The position numbers and the translations under genes are program-made. A model generated the notes under the pieces. That model was not told the origin of the DNA. It ran no database searches and was given only the letters and a program-made list of their open reading frames with translations. DNA of 64,000 nt from Streptomyces sp. CG4 (lineage in GTDB: Bacteria > Actinomycetota > Actinomycetes > Streptomycetales > Streptomycetaceae), in contig NZ_CP163525.1 of NCBI RefSeq assembly GCF_041080655.1, positions 8,742,001 through 8,806,000 on the forward strand. Direction: 5' to 3'. Positions 31,392 to 40,491 of the stretch are shown in pieces (the stretch's first letter is position 1; each line of letters begins with the position of its first letter).

Positions 31392-34301
31392 TCAAGGGCG
31401 ATGGCGAGGACAGCTCTCCAGGAATCCGGGGAGGCCGGCGGCGTCCGTGCCGATCTTGCGATAGACGCTGGACAGCAACTGCCGCACGCCTTGCTCGGTG
31501 AGGCGCAGTTCCTTCGCGATGACCGCCACCGGGTGTCCCCGGGCGGTCAGTTCGGCGGTACGGCGTTCCTGCCCGGTCAGGGTGTCGGCCTGCACGTAGC
31601 GCAGCGGCAGGGGGCGCAGTCCGGCCGCGGAGAGCTCTTCCCTGGCGCGGACGGCGAGTGCCTCGGCGCCGCAGTGCACCGCGCCTTCCAGACCTTGGTA
31701 GAGGCGATCGGCCGCCTCCTGCAGCCGCCCGTTGCGGGACAGTGCGGCGCCGTGGCCGATCTGGGCGCGGGCGAGTTCGTAGGCGGCGGGCGACTGCTCC
31801 AGTTGGTCGACGGCCTGCGCGTACAGGTCGAGTGCCGCTTGTCCGCCGGTCACCTCGGCGAGGGTGTGCAGGGCCTGGCCGATGATGGAGGCGGCACCGA
31901 AGTCCCGGGCACGCCGCACGGCCTCCCGGGCGTGGGCGACCGCTTCGTCCGGGGCGGTGGGGACCAGCGCGGACGCGAGCCGGAGCTGCCACGGGCACCA
32001 GGCCGGGTTCCGCCAGGCCCGTTGGTCCAGCCAGTCCCCGACCGCGGACGACAGCTTCGCCGCCTCGGCGTGCCGTCCCTCTGCCAGGAGCAGTTCCGCG
32101 TACACGGTGCGGGGGTCGGGATAGATGACGGCGTTCGGAGGCGTCTCGCCGAAGTGGTGTTCGTCGGCGAGTGCCCGTGCCTCGGTGATGCGTCCACGGG
32201 CCAGCAGGGTCTGGATCAGGATGCCGACGGCGAACCACTGGGCGGGCACGGCCCCTGCCACCGTGTTGGCGATGCGCAGACCGTCCCGTACGAGATCCTC
32301 GGCCTCGGCCAGGCAGCCCCGGTGGTAGCCGATGTAGCCGGCGAGGGCCTGGCCGAGTGCCAGGTGCGAGCCGCGCCAGCCCTTGGCCGCGCACTCCGCG
32401 ATTCCCTTGTGGAACAACTCCTCGGCCCGTCGCGGCTGGTCGCCGTACATGAACACCAGGGCGACCGAGACGGGCACCTCGAATCCGTGGTTCTCGTCCG
32501 TCCAGCTCATGCCGCCGCGCAGGGCCTTCCCGGCATACGTGAGGGCGGTCTGCCGCGGTTCGCCGCGCTTGACGGCGTCCCAGGCCCGCAGTCCCAGGAT
32601 GTAGCGCTCCTCCAGACCGCGGCCGGGCAACTTCTCGGCGAGACGGGCCAGTGTCCGGGAGCGGGCGGGTGAGTCGGGGTCGTCGGTGCGGACCATGCTC
32701 CAGACGAACTGATCGGCCTGCAAGCGCAGTTTGACGCGCGGATTCACGGCCGCGCGCGCCTCCTCGGCGGCCACCGCCACGGCCTCGGCCAGCTGATCGG
32801 TGTGCGCCAGAGCCTGCGTGAGCCGAAAGACGATGGAGGCACGCAGATCCGGGTCGACGTCGGGCTCCGCCAGCGCCTGGCGGAGATACCGCACCGTGGC
32901 CGGGGGCTCGATCAGGAACGTGGCGCACGCGAGTTCGTGCAGGAGCGCGGCACGGTCCTCGGGCAGGGGCGGCTCTTGCAACGCGCGGGTCAGCAGCCGT
33001 CGGGCGGCCTCGGTCGCCCCGGCGCGGAGGTACTCGCGCGCGGCCTCGCGCAGACACGCGACCGTCTCGGGACTGCCCTCGCACGGGACCTCCAGCAGAT
33101 GCCGGGCCGCGGCGGTGGGGCCGTATCCCGCGGCCAGCACGGTCTGAGCCGCGGTGTTGTGCAGACCGACCCGGAAGCCCGTGCGGATGGACCGGTAGAT
33201 CGTCGTGGCGATCAGCGGGTGAAGGAATTCCAGCTCCCCTCCGGGGCCGTGGCCGTCGGCAAGGATCCGGGCCGTACGCAAGGCCTGGATCGCCTCGGTG
33301 ACGGCCTCGTCGCCGAGCACCGCGATGCTCGCCGCGAGCTGGGGCGAGAACGGCGAACCCAGCACGGCGGCGGTCTGCGCGAAACGGACGGTCGCCGTGT
33401 CGAGCCGTTGCAGACGCTCGATCAGCCCCGGGCCCTTGATCGCCGCGGCGAGCTCACGCATCGCGGGCAGGTCGTCCCCGGTGCCGGTGAGTTTCCGCTC
33501 GCCGAGCCCGATCGCGAGTTCCACCGTCTCGAACGGGCTGCCTCCGGTCGCCGACCAGCATTCCTTGCAGAACTGATCCTCGGCGTTCTCGCCGATTTCG
33601 TTCCTGACGATCCGCGCCACGCCGTCGGCGGTGAGCAGCGCCAGGTCACGGGGGCGGTCCCCCTGGTCTCCGACCCACGCGCGGAGTTCGCCCGCCTCCG
33701 GCGGCAACTCGTCGGGCCGGTAGGCGACCACGATCAGCAGCGGAAGGTTCTCGACTCGTGGTGCGAAGGAGGCGAGCCAGCTCAGGGACTCGGCATCCGC
33801 CCAGTGCAGGTCGTCCAGGAGCAGGACGACAGGCGCCTTCTTCACCGTGAGGCGCGTCATGACCCAGTCGAGACCTTCGCGGACCCCGGTCGGATCCGGT
33901 GCGGGGGAGGGGCCGCGCGCTTCGAGGCCGAGCACGGCGGCGACGATGTTGTACCAACTTCCCAGGAAGGAGCGGAGCTCCGCCCCGTCCATGGCGGCCA
34001 GCGAGGGCTGCACCAACTGGCGCACCACACGGAACGCCGACCCCTGCTCGGTCTCCCCGCCCCTGCCCGACAGCACCGTGAACCCGCGGGCCGCGGCCCG
34101 GGCACGGGCTTCCGTGACAAGTGCCGTCTTGCCCAGTCCGGCCGGCCCGGTGAAGGCGACCAGCCCCCTGCGCCGCGCCCGCGGCACACCGTCCGTGGCA
34201 CTCCGCAGCTCCCGGAACGCGGCGTCGAGGGCCTGAAGTTCCCGCTGGCGCTCGATCAACGTTCGTTGCTCGGTGATCGGTTGCCGCGGCTCCGTCGCCA
34301 T
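31392..34301 (-). CDS. LAL-type LuxR family transcriptional regulator
   Basis: A large regulator (969 residues) with an N-terminal AAA/NTPase domain (Walker A TGPAGLGKTA at about 51-60, Walker B VVLLLDDLHWAD), a long helical TPR-like middle and a C-terminal LuxR HTH (LTGQERRTAELTARG ... LSSVYRKIG). LAL regulators commonly activate secondary metabolite clusters. It lies directly downstream of, and on the same strand as, the terpene synthase and P450 genes (186 bases after the synthase stop), so it is the likely cluster regulator. ATG 34301 follows AAGGCGG; an earlier in-frame ATG at 34421 would add 40 residues that look non-conserved. Confidence 0.87.
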   Translation of the reverse strand: MATEPRQPITEQRTLIERQRELQALDAAFRELRSATDGVPRARRRGLVAFTGPAGLGKTALVTEARARAAARGFTVLSGRGGETEQGSAFRVVRQLVQPSLAAMDGAELRSFLGSWYNIVAAVLGLEARGPSPAPDPTGVREGLDWVMTRLTVKKAPVVLLLDDLHWADAESLSWLASFAPRVENLPLLIVVAYRPDELPPEAGELRAWVGDQGDRPRDLALLTADGVARIVRNEIGENAEDQFCKECWSATGGSPFETVELAIGLGERKLTGTGDDLPAMRELAAAIKGPGLIERLQRLDTATVRFAQTAAVLGSPFSPQLAASIAVLGDEAVTEAIQALRTARILADGHGPGGELEFLHPLIATTIYRSIRTGFRVGLHNTAAQTVLAAGYGPTAAARHLLEVPCEGSPETVACLREAAREYLRAGATEAARRLLTRALQEPPLPEDRAALLHELACATFLIEPPATVRYLRQALAEPDVDPDLRASIVFRLTQALAHTDQLAEAVAVAAEEARAAVNPRVKLRLQADQFVWSMVRTDDPDSPARSRTLARLAEKLPGRGLEERYILGLRAWDAVKRGEPRQTALTYAGKALRGGMSWTDENHGFEVPVSVALVFMYGDQPRRAEELFHKGIAECAAKGWRGSHLALGQALAGYIGYHRGCLAEAEDLVRDGLRIANTVAGAVPAQWFAVGILIQTLLARGRITEARALADEHHFGETPPNAVIYPDPRTVYAELLLAEGRHAEAAKLSSAVGDWLDQRAWRNPAWCPWQLRLASALVPTAPDEAVAHAREAVRRARDFGAASIIGQALHTLAEVTGGQAALDLYAQAVDQLEQSPAAYELARAQIGHGAALSRNGRLQEAADRLYQGLEGAVHCGAEALAVRAREELSAAGLRPLPLRYVQADTLTGQERRTAELTARGHPVAVIAKELRLTEQGVRQLLSSVYRKIGTDAAGLPGFLESCPRHRP

Positions 34302-34487
34302 GTGCCGTACCGCCTTCTGTCGTTCGGCCAGGGAGAGCCGAGGGTACGCCTCATGGAGGTGGGGCCGGCCGGATTGTGCACCATAGGATGAATGATTGGC
34401 TGCGCGGGGGATAATGCCCACTCGCTGGGTAAGGGATTCGAGTTGGCATCTTCCGGTGACGCTGTCACCGCAGCACGACAGGCGTGA

Positions 34488-35504
34488 TTACGGCACGGCG
34501 GGCACCGACGTCACATCCGCGTAGCGCGGCACGGTGCGGGACCAGTAGTAGCACCCGCGAATCCAGCCGATCATGCCCTCCACGTAGCCGACACCCGCGG
34601 GGCTCAATTCCGGTTCGATCTCCGCGTAGAGCCTCTGGAACTCCTCGATCGTCCCATTGATCTCCTCGATGGCCAGAAGGACGGCGGCCTGCACCGAGCA
34701 CCGGTGCTCGCGTTGGTACGCCAGGGCCAGGTTGATCATTTCGCCCGCACGCTGCTCTTTCACCACGGAGAACAGGTCGGGTATCCACACCGCCGCGTCG
34801 GCCGACAGCCGGCCCAGTCGCCGTACGACGGGATGGTGGAGTTCGGCGGGGGACAGTTCATGGGGCTGCGCGGCCTCGCACAAGGGATGGAACGGCTCGA
34901 CGCCCGCGGTCAGCGACCGTATCGAGGTGCAGTCCCGGGTACGCAGGAGGAAGGGGTGGGCCTGGGCCACCGCTTCGTACATCAGGCCGTGCACGTATTC
35001 ACTGCTCTTCCAGGCCCACCGCGCGGCCTGGGCGGGGGTGCACCGTTCCTGGACCTGCCGGTGGAGGTCGGCCAGAGCCGCGCCGAGGGGAGTGCTCGGC
35101 GGCCGGCCGTCCCGCAGAATCGCGATGCTTTCGCACAGCATGGGCAGCAGCCTGCCCGGTGAGCGCCGGCCGACGACCTCCGCACGGTCGTCGAAGACGA
35201 ACTGATAGGCGATCTGATTGGCCACGATCTGGAGGAGTCCGGAGTCCATGGTGGGGCTGTTGTAGGAAGCGAGCTCGGCGGGGCGCGTACGGGCGATCAT
35301 CGCCGCCACACCTGGTTCGTGGGTCAGCCCCCACACGCTCAGCCATGCGTCGACTCCGGCCGCGGCACGGGATTCAAGGGGGTTGCGCAGAAAAGGGAAT
35401 GGCATGTGGAGGTGGGTGTCGATCAGGTCCCTGAGATTGGCGACCGGCAACTCCTCCGGTAGGCGGACGGTGATTTCCTCATGCGTCGTCGACAACGTGG
35501 TCAC
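34488..35504 (-). CDS. Class I terpene synthase
   Basis: A 338-residue bacterial class I terpene cyclase. The first Mg-binding motif is FVFDDRAE (Asp105, Asp106, Glu109). The second (NSE) motif reads PDLFSVVKE (242-250): Asp243, Ser246 and Glu250 are in place but the first Asn is a Pro. A pyrophosphate-sensor-like Arg (SIRSLTAGVEP, about 196) and the C-terminal Arg-Tyr (327-328) are present. It should ionise a prenyl diphosphate and cyclise it; the chain length cannot be read. The GTG start lies 26 bases inside the end of the P450 gene, so the two are co-translated. Confidence 0.85.
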   Translation of the reverse strand: MTTLSTTHEEITVRLPEELPVANLRDLIDTHLHMPFPFLRNPLESRAAAGVDAWLSVWGLTHEPGVAAMIARTRPAELASYNSPTMDSGLLQIVANQIAYQFVFDDRAEVVGRRSPGRLLPMLCESIAILRDGRPPSTPLGAALADLHRQVQERCTPAQAARWAWKSSEYVHGLMYEAVAQAHPFLLRTRDCTSIRSLTAGVEPFHPLCEAAQPHELSPAELHHPVVRRLGRLSADAAVWIPDLFSVVKEQRAGEMINLALAYQREHRCSVQAAVLLAIEEINGTIEEFQRLYAEIEPELSPAGVGYVEGMIGWIRGCYYWSRTVPRYADVTSVPAVP

Positions 35505-36957
35505 CTGCCGTTCGGGAATCCGATGCGCTGGGGGCAGCCACCGCTCGGGGCGCGGGCGAGGGGGTGGGAGGCGGTGCGTCCGACGGCCCGTGCGACCGGG
35601 CTTCGCAGGCCATCACCAGGGAGCGTGGGCCCAGTGTGATCGCGGGACGCGGTTTCTGTGCCACGTACCCGGGCACATGCCGCAGCCGCCGGCGCCCGGC
35701 AAGCGTCGCGAGTGCCAGGGTGGCCTCCACCATGGCGAACTCGTCACCGAGACATTTGCGGTTGCCCGCGGAGAACGGGATCATCGCGCGGCGCTGTGCG
35801 GCGGTGAGCTGTCCCGGCAGCCAGCGATCGGGGTCGAAACGCTCGGGGTCGGGGAACGACGAGGGATCGTGGTGCAGCAGGTAGGGGCTGTACAGAACGG
35901 TGGCTCCCGCGGGCAGCCGGCATCCGGCGAGTTCCGTCTCCCTGGTGGTGACGCGGGTGAAGAGCCAGCCGGGCGACGAGTGGCGCAGCGTCTCGGAGAC
36001 GACGCACCGGGTCTGGACCAGATGCGGCAGATCGTCCGGGCCGGGCCGGCGGCCTCCGGGAAGGACGGCGTCCAGCTCGGCATGCAGGCGGCGCTCCGCC
36101 TCCGGATGGCGGGCGAGCAGGCTGAAGGCGTCGGCCAGGCACAGGGCCGGGGCCTCGACGCCGGTGAGCAGCAGCGTGATCAGGTGGTCGTGGACGTCCT
36201 GGTCGGAGATCGCCGCCGCTTTGCCGTCGCCGCGCGTGGCCGCCAGCAGCGTTCCCAGAATGTCGTCGCGCTCGGCGCCCCGGCGGCGCTCCGCGATCGC
36301 CGTGTCGATGATGGCGTGCAGCCGGGAGAGCGCGCGCCGGTAGCGGCGGTTGGCGGGTGTGGGGAGGCGGAACAGGGCGTCGATCGGTACGACCGTGCGG
36401 ACGAAGAGGCCACGGACGACGTCGGTGAGACAGTCCCGCACCTCGGCCGTCGCCGCGTCGTCCAGCGCGTCGGAGAGGAGCACACGGCTGATCACGCGGG
36501 CCGTGAGGGTCATCATCGCCTCGGTGACGGGAACCACCCGACCCGCCGGCCATGTGTCGCACACCGACTCGGCCTCTTCGGTGACGAGGTCCGTGTACGC
36601 GGCGACGTGCGAGGGACGGAAGCCGGGCTGCAGCAGCCTGCGCTTGTCCCGGTGCGCCGGCTGGCGGCAGGTGACGAGACCGTCCCCCATCAGCTTCCCG
36701 AGCCGGTCGTACAGCGGGCCCCCCTTGTCGAAGGTGTGCGGATCCATGAGGACCTCGTGGGTCAGCTCCGGGTGGCACACCATCCAGGCGCGCTGGGGGC
36801 CCAACCGTATTTCGACCAGATCCCCGTGCGCGGGCAAAGAATTCAGAAACGCCAGCGGCCGACGGTAGAAGGCGATACCGTGGCCGAGGAGTGGGAATAT
36901 GCCGGGAGCAGTACCTGTCGTCCACGTTCGTTTCTGTTCAGGCACAGCACGGCTCAT
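35479..36957 (-). CDS. Cytochrome P450, terpene-associated
   Basis: A 492-residue P450. ExxR is Glu322-Arg325 (SETLR) and the heme loop is PFSAGNRKCLG with Cys402. The I-helix reads LLLTGVEAPAL: the acidic residue (Glu268) is kept but the usual Thr after it is Ala269. The sequence resembles PtlI-like terpene oxygenases. A 45-residue Pro/Ala-rich tail follows the conserved end. ATG 36957 has a perfect AGGAGG site. First gene of the terpenoid operon; probably oxidises the product of the overlapping cyclase. No ferredoxin is adjacent, though the cassette at 7.1 kb could supply one. Confidence 0.9.
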   Translation of the reverse strand: MSRAVPEQKRTWTTGTAPGIFPLLGHGIAFYRRPLAFLNSLPAHGDLVEIRLGPQRAWMVCHPELTHEVLMDPHTFDKGGPLYDRLGKLMGDGLVTCRQPAHRDKRRLLQPGFRPSHVAAYTDLVTEEAESVCDTWPAGRVVPVTEAMMTLTARVISRVLLSDALDDAATAEVRDCLTDVVRGLFVRTVVPIDALFRLPTPANRRYRRALSRLHAIIDTAIAERRRGAERDDILGTLLAATRGDGKAAAISDQDVHDHLITLLLTGVEAPALCLADAFSLLARHPEAERRLHAELDAVLPGGRRPGPDDLPHLVQTRCVVSETLRHSSPGWLFTRVTTRETELAGCRLPAGATVLYSPYLLHHDPSSFPDPERFDPDRWLPGQLTAAQRRAMIPFSAGNRKCLGDEFAMVEATLALATLAGRRRLRHVPGYVAQKPRPAITLGPRSLVMACEARSHGPSDAPPPTPSPAPRAVAAPSASDSRTAGDHVVDDA

Positions 36958-37250
36958 GGATACCTCCTGCCCAACGTGACTCGGGAAAAGTGCGAACTGC
37001 TACGGACTGCGAACTGCCAGGGCTTGGCGCCCGCAACATTTCCTGCCCAGGTTCAATGCTGCATGCTTTCCGGAAACCTTTCTCCAAAGGGGCGCACAGA
37101 AGCACGCAGAAGCAAAAGTTGCCTTCGGCGAGCGACCGTTGATGCTGTATGCATCGAAAATGTGGGCGAGGGTCGGATGTTCTTCCGGGTTTGGGTAGGC
37201 ACCTCCCGGGTGCTTGACCTGCCTCCGGGCCGGGCCGAGGATCATGAGCC
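36958..37250. promoter_or_regulatory. Divergent promoter region of the terpenoid operon
   Basis: 293 bases between the P450 (minus) and an acyl-CoA ligase (plus), less GC-rich than its surroundings. It holds a 10-base direct repeat TGCGAACTGC at 36991-37000 and 37008-37017 (17-base period, within 60 bases of the P450 start), and the small palindromes CCTTT-CTCC-AAAGG (about 37076-37089) and GATGC-TGTAT-GCATC (37141-37155). These are candidates for LAL regulator binding. Confidence 0.4.
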
Positions 37251-38747
37251 ATGACGCAGGGACACGGCAGCACGGTCGACGGGGTGCTGCGGCGCAGCGC
37301 CCGGCGCACTCCGGCCCGCCTCGCGGTGGAGTACGGCGCGCGCCGCTGGACGTACGAGGAACTCGACGACGCCGTCTCCCGCGCGGCCTCGGTACTGCTC
37401 GCCCAGGGCCTCGCCCCCGGCGACCGGGTCGGCGCCTACGGCCACAACTCCGACGCCTACCTCATCGCCTTCCTCGCCTGCGCCCGGGCGGGCCTGGTCC
37501 ATGTACCGGTCAACCAGAGCCTGACCGGGGACGACCTGGCGTATCTGGTGGGCCAGTCCGGCAGCAGCCTCGTCCTCGCCGACCCGGCCCTCGCCGTCCG
37601 ACTCCCGGACGGCGTACGGACGTTGCCGCTGCGGGACGCCGAGGGCTCCCTCCTCGCCCGGCTGGCGGACGCCCCGCCGTACGACGGGCCCGAACCCCGC
37701 ACCGACGACCTGGTGCAGCTGCTGTACACCTCCGGTACGACCGCCCTGCCCAAGGGCGCGATGATGACCCACCGGGCCCTCGTGCACGAGTATCTGAGCG
37801 CCATCACGGCCCTCGATCTGAGCGCCGGCGACCGGCCGGCACATGCGCTGCCGCTGTACCACTCGGCCCAGATGCATGTGTTCCTGCTGCCGTACCTCGC
37901 CGTCGGCGCGACCAGCATCATCCTGGACGCGCCCGACGGGGACCGGCTGTTCGACCTCGTCGAGGCGGGCCGCGTGGACAGTCTGTTCGCGCCGCCCACG
38001 GTGTGGATCGGCCTGGCGGGCCGGCCCGACTTCGCCACCCGTGACCTCGACGGCCTGCGCAAGGCCTACTACGGTGCGTCGGTCATGCCCGTCCCGGTCC
38101 TGGAACGGCTGCGCGCACGCCTGCCGCGGCTCGCCTTCTACAACTGCTTCGGGCAGAGCGAGATCGGCCCGCTCGCCACGGTGCTCGGACCCGACGAACA
38201 CGAGGGCCGGCTGGACTCCTGCGGCCGGACCGTGCTGTTCGTGGACGCCCGGGTCGTGGACGACAAGGGCGACGACGTGCCCGACGGCACCCCCGGTGAG
38301 ATCGTCTACCGCTCACCGCAGTTGTGCGAGGGCTACTGGGACAAGCCCGAGGAGACCGCCGAGGCCTTCCGGGACGGCTGGTTCCACTCCGGCGACCTCG
38401 CGGTGCGCGACGCCGAGGGCTACTTCACCATCGTGGACCGGGTGAAGGACGTCATCAACTCCGGTGGCGTCCTGGTGGCTTCACGCCAGGTCGAGGACGC
38501 GCTGTACGCCCACGACTCCGTGGCCGAGGCGGCCGTGATCGGCCTGCCCGACGAGCGGTGGATCGAGGCGGTCACCGCGGTCGTCGTCCCGCGCGGCGAA
38601 GTGACGGAGAATCAGCTCATCGCCCACGTGAAGGAGAAGCTCGCGCCCTTCAAGGCGCCCAAGCAGGTGCTGTTCGTAACCGAGTTGCCGCGCAACGCCA
38701 GCGGAAAGATCCTCAAGCGCGAACTGCGCGACCGCTTCAGCGGTTAG
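37251..38747 (+). CDS. AMP-dependent acyl-CoA ligase
   Basis: A 498-residue ANL ligase: A3 motif LLYTSGTTALPKGAMMTH, YNCFGQSEIGPL for the adenine site, the hinge FHSGDLAVRDAEGYFTIVDR and the end lysine SGKILKRELRDR. It resembles fatty-acyl-CoA ligases of about 500 residues. It is transcribed away from the terpenoid P450 and is not in an operon; a role in the terpenoid pathway is possible but not shown. ATG 37251 has no strong ribosome site nearby (weak GGCCGAGG at about 37234). Confidence 0.88.
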   Translation: MTQGHGSTVDGVLRRSARRTPARLAVEYGARRWTYEELDDAVSRAASVLLAQGLAPGDRVGAYGHNSDAYLIAFLACARAGLVHVPVNQSLTGDDLAYLVGQSGSSLVLADPALAVRLPDGVRTLPLRDAEGSLLARLADAPPYDGPEPRTDDLVQLLYTSGTTALPKGAMMTHRALVHEYLSAITALDLSAGDRPAHALPLYHSAQMHVFLLPYLAVGATSIILDAPDGDRLFDLVEAGRVDSLFAPPTVWIGLAGRPDFATRDLDGLRKAYYGASVMPVPVLERLRARLPRLAFYNCFGQSEIGPLATVLGPDEHEGRLDSCGRTVLFVDARVVDDKGDDVPDGTPGEIVYRSPQLCEGYWDKPEETAEAFRDGWFHSGDLAVRDAEGYFTIVDRVKDVINSGGVLVASRQVEDALYAHDSVAEAAVIGLPDERWIEAVTAVVVPRGEVTENQLIAHVKEKLAPFKAPKQVLFVTELPRNASGKILKRELRDRFSG

Positions 38748-38759
38748 CCGAGGCCTCCA

Positions 38760-38955
38760 GCGGGTCCTCGACTCCAGCAGCGCCTTGGCGAGCAACCGCC
38801 ACTGCGGCGGCGCCGATTCGCCCGGTGCCCACGAAGCGGTCGCTGCCGCCGGAGAGATCGTCGTCGGTGTGGCCGAGCCGACGGAACTTGGCGATGTTGT
38901 ACGGGGTTTGGAGGTGGCCCTGCAGGTGCTCGCGCGCGAGGGCGCGGGCCCGGGG
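38760..38955 (-). pseudogene. C-terminal relic of an LLM-class flavin oxidoreductase
   Basis: On the minus strand, just downstream of paaK's stop, about 35 residues (ALAREHLQGHLQTPYNIAKF, then RRLGHTDDDLSGGSDRFV) match the C-terminal end of luciferase-like F420/FMN oxidoreductases. The last helix (PPQWRLLAKALLE) is in another frame. No N-terminal part is found between the two neighbours, so only a scrap remains. Confidence 0.6.
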
Positions 38956-38958
38956 GTC

Positions 38959-40263
38959 CTATCCCGCGTCCGGCTGGCGCAGGTCCACGATCCGGCGGAT
39001 CTTGCCGACCGAACGCTCCAGCGACTCCGGCTCCACGATCTCCACGTCCACGGACACCCCGATGCCGTCCTTCACGGCCGCGACGATGGACCGGGCCGCC
39101 GCCTCCCGAGCCTCCGGGCCCGCGTCCGGACGGGCTTCGGCCCGGACGGTCAGCCGGTCCAGCCGGCCCTCCCGGGTCAGCCGGAGCTGGAAGTGCGGCG
39201 CCACGCCGGGCGTGCGGAGCACGATCTCCTCGATCTGGGTCGGGAACAGATTGACCCCGCGCAGGATCACCATGTCGTCACTGCGCCCGGTGACCTTCTC
39301 CATCCGCCGGAACACCCGCGCCGTACCGGGCAGCAGCCGGGTCAGATCCCGGGTGCGGTACCGGATGATCGGCATGGCCTCCTTGGTCAGCGAGGTGAAC
39401 ACCAGCTCGCCCGGCTCGCCCTCCGGCAGCACCTCACCCGTGATCGGATCAACCACCTCCGGATAGAAGTGGTCCTCCCAGATCGTCAGCCCGTCCTTGG
39501 TCTCCACGCACTCCTGAGCCACACCCGGGCCGATCACCTCGCTCAGCCCGTAGATGTCGACGGCGTCGATCGCGAACCGCTCCTCGATCTCGCGCCGCAT
39601 CTGCTCGGTCCAGGGCTCGGCCCCGAAGACGCCCACACGCAACGAGGTGCCGCGCGGGTCCACGCCCTGCCGCTCGAACTCGTCCAGCAGCGTGAGCATG
39701 TAGGACGGGGTCACCATGATGACGGCAGGCTGAAGATCCTGGATCAGCTGCACCTGCCGGGCCGTCATACCGCCGGAGGCCGGGACGACCGTACAGCCCA
39801 GGCGCTCGGCACCATAGTGGGCGCCCAGCCCACCGGTGAACAGCCCATAGCCGTAGGCCACATGCACGATGTCACCGGGCCGCCCGCCGGCCGCCCGGAT
39901 CGACCGCGCCACCATGTCGGCCCACATGGAAAGGTCGTTGTCCGTATAGCCGACCACCGTGGGGCGTCCGGTGGTGCCGCTGGAGGCGTGCAGCCGGCGG
40001 ATTTGCTCGCGCGGCACGGCGAACATGCCGTACGGGTAGTTCTCCCGGAGGTCGGCCTTGGTCGTGAAGGGGAAACGCGTCAGATCGGCGAGGGAGCGGC
40101 AGTCCTCGGGGCGGACACCTGCCTTGTCGAAGGACGCGCGGTAGAACGGCACGTGGTCATAGGCGTGCCGGAGCGAGGTGCGCAGCCGCTCCAGCTGAAG
40201 TTCCCGCAGCTCCTCGGGCCCGAGCCGCTCGCCCGCGTCGAGCAGGTCCGTCGCATCCGCCAT
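38959..40263 (-). CDS. paaK: Phenylacetate-CoA ligase
   Basis: A 434-residue PaaK-type ligase, which activates phenylacetate to phenylacetyl-CoA with ATP. The family pattern is clear: LRTSLRHAYDHVPFYRASFD near the start, the P-loop LHASSGTTGRPTVVGYT, DIYGLSEVIGPGVAQEC, and DDMVILRGVNLFPTQIE near the end. ATG 40263 follows GGGAGA by eight bases. The other paa genes are not in this window. A PaaR-like palindrome lies 36 bases upstream. Confidence 0.92.
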   Translation of the reverse strand: MADATDLLDAGERLGPEELRELQLERLRTSLRHAYDHVPFYRASFDKAGVRPEDCRSLADLTRFPFTTKADLRENYPYGMFAVPREQIRRLHASSGTTGRPTVVGYTDNDLSMWADMVARSIRAAGGRPGDIVHVAYGYGLFTGGLGAHYGAERLGCTVVPASGGMTARQVQLIQDLQPAVIMVTPSYMLTLLDEFERQGVDPRGTSLRVGVFGAEPWTEQMRREIEERFAIDAVDIYGLSEVIGPGVAQECVETKDGLTIWEDHFYPEVVDPITGEVLPEGEPGELVFTSLTKEAMPIIRYRTRDLTRLLPGTARVFRRMEKVTGRSDDMVILRGVNLFPTQIEEIVLRTPGVAPHFQLRLTREGRLDRLTVRAEARPDAGPEAREAAARSIVAAVKDGIGVSVDVEIVEPESLERSVGKIRRIVDLRQPDAG

Positions 40264-40298
40264 CGCGTTCGTCTCCCTCGCCGTCCTCACATTCCGGA

Positions 40299-40316
40299 CG
40301 ACCGATCATTCGGTCG
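40299..40316. promoter_or_regulatory. PaaR-like operator before paaK
   Basis: Perfect inverted repeat CGACCGA-TCAT-TCGGTCG, 36 bases upstream of the paaK start. ACCGA..TCGGT palindromes are known binding sites of TetR-type PaaR regulators of phenylacetate genes in actinobacteria. The regulator is not encoded here. Confidence 0.65.
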
Positions 40317-40459
40317 AGTCGTTCGGGGTCAGTAATTCAGGCCCTGTGGCTTCGGGCAAGAGGGCTGCGCGGAATTTCTGCACCGGCCGTCGCCCTGCGC
40401 GGCGCTCCCGCTTCGGGCGGTGACAAGCCGTTGCGCCGCCGTGCGACGGGGCTACCGGA

Positions 40460-40491
40460 CTCAGCGTCCCTGTGGCTCAGCGTCCCTGTGG
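40460..40491. repeat. 16-bp tandem duplication across a stop codon
   Basis: CTCAGCGTCCCTGTGG occurs twice in a row (40460-40475, 40476-40491). The second copy contains the last codons and stop of the minus-strand sulfatase-like gene, so the duplication repeats the gene's end, including its TGA, just downstream. Confidence 0.85.
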
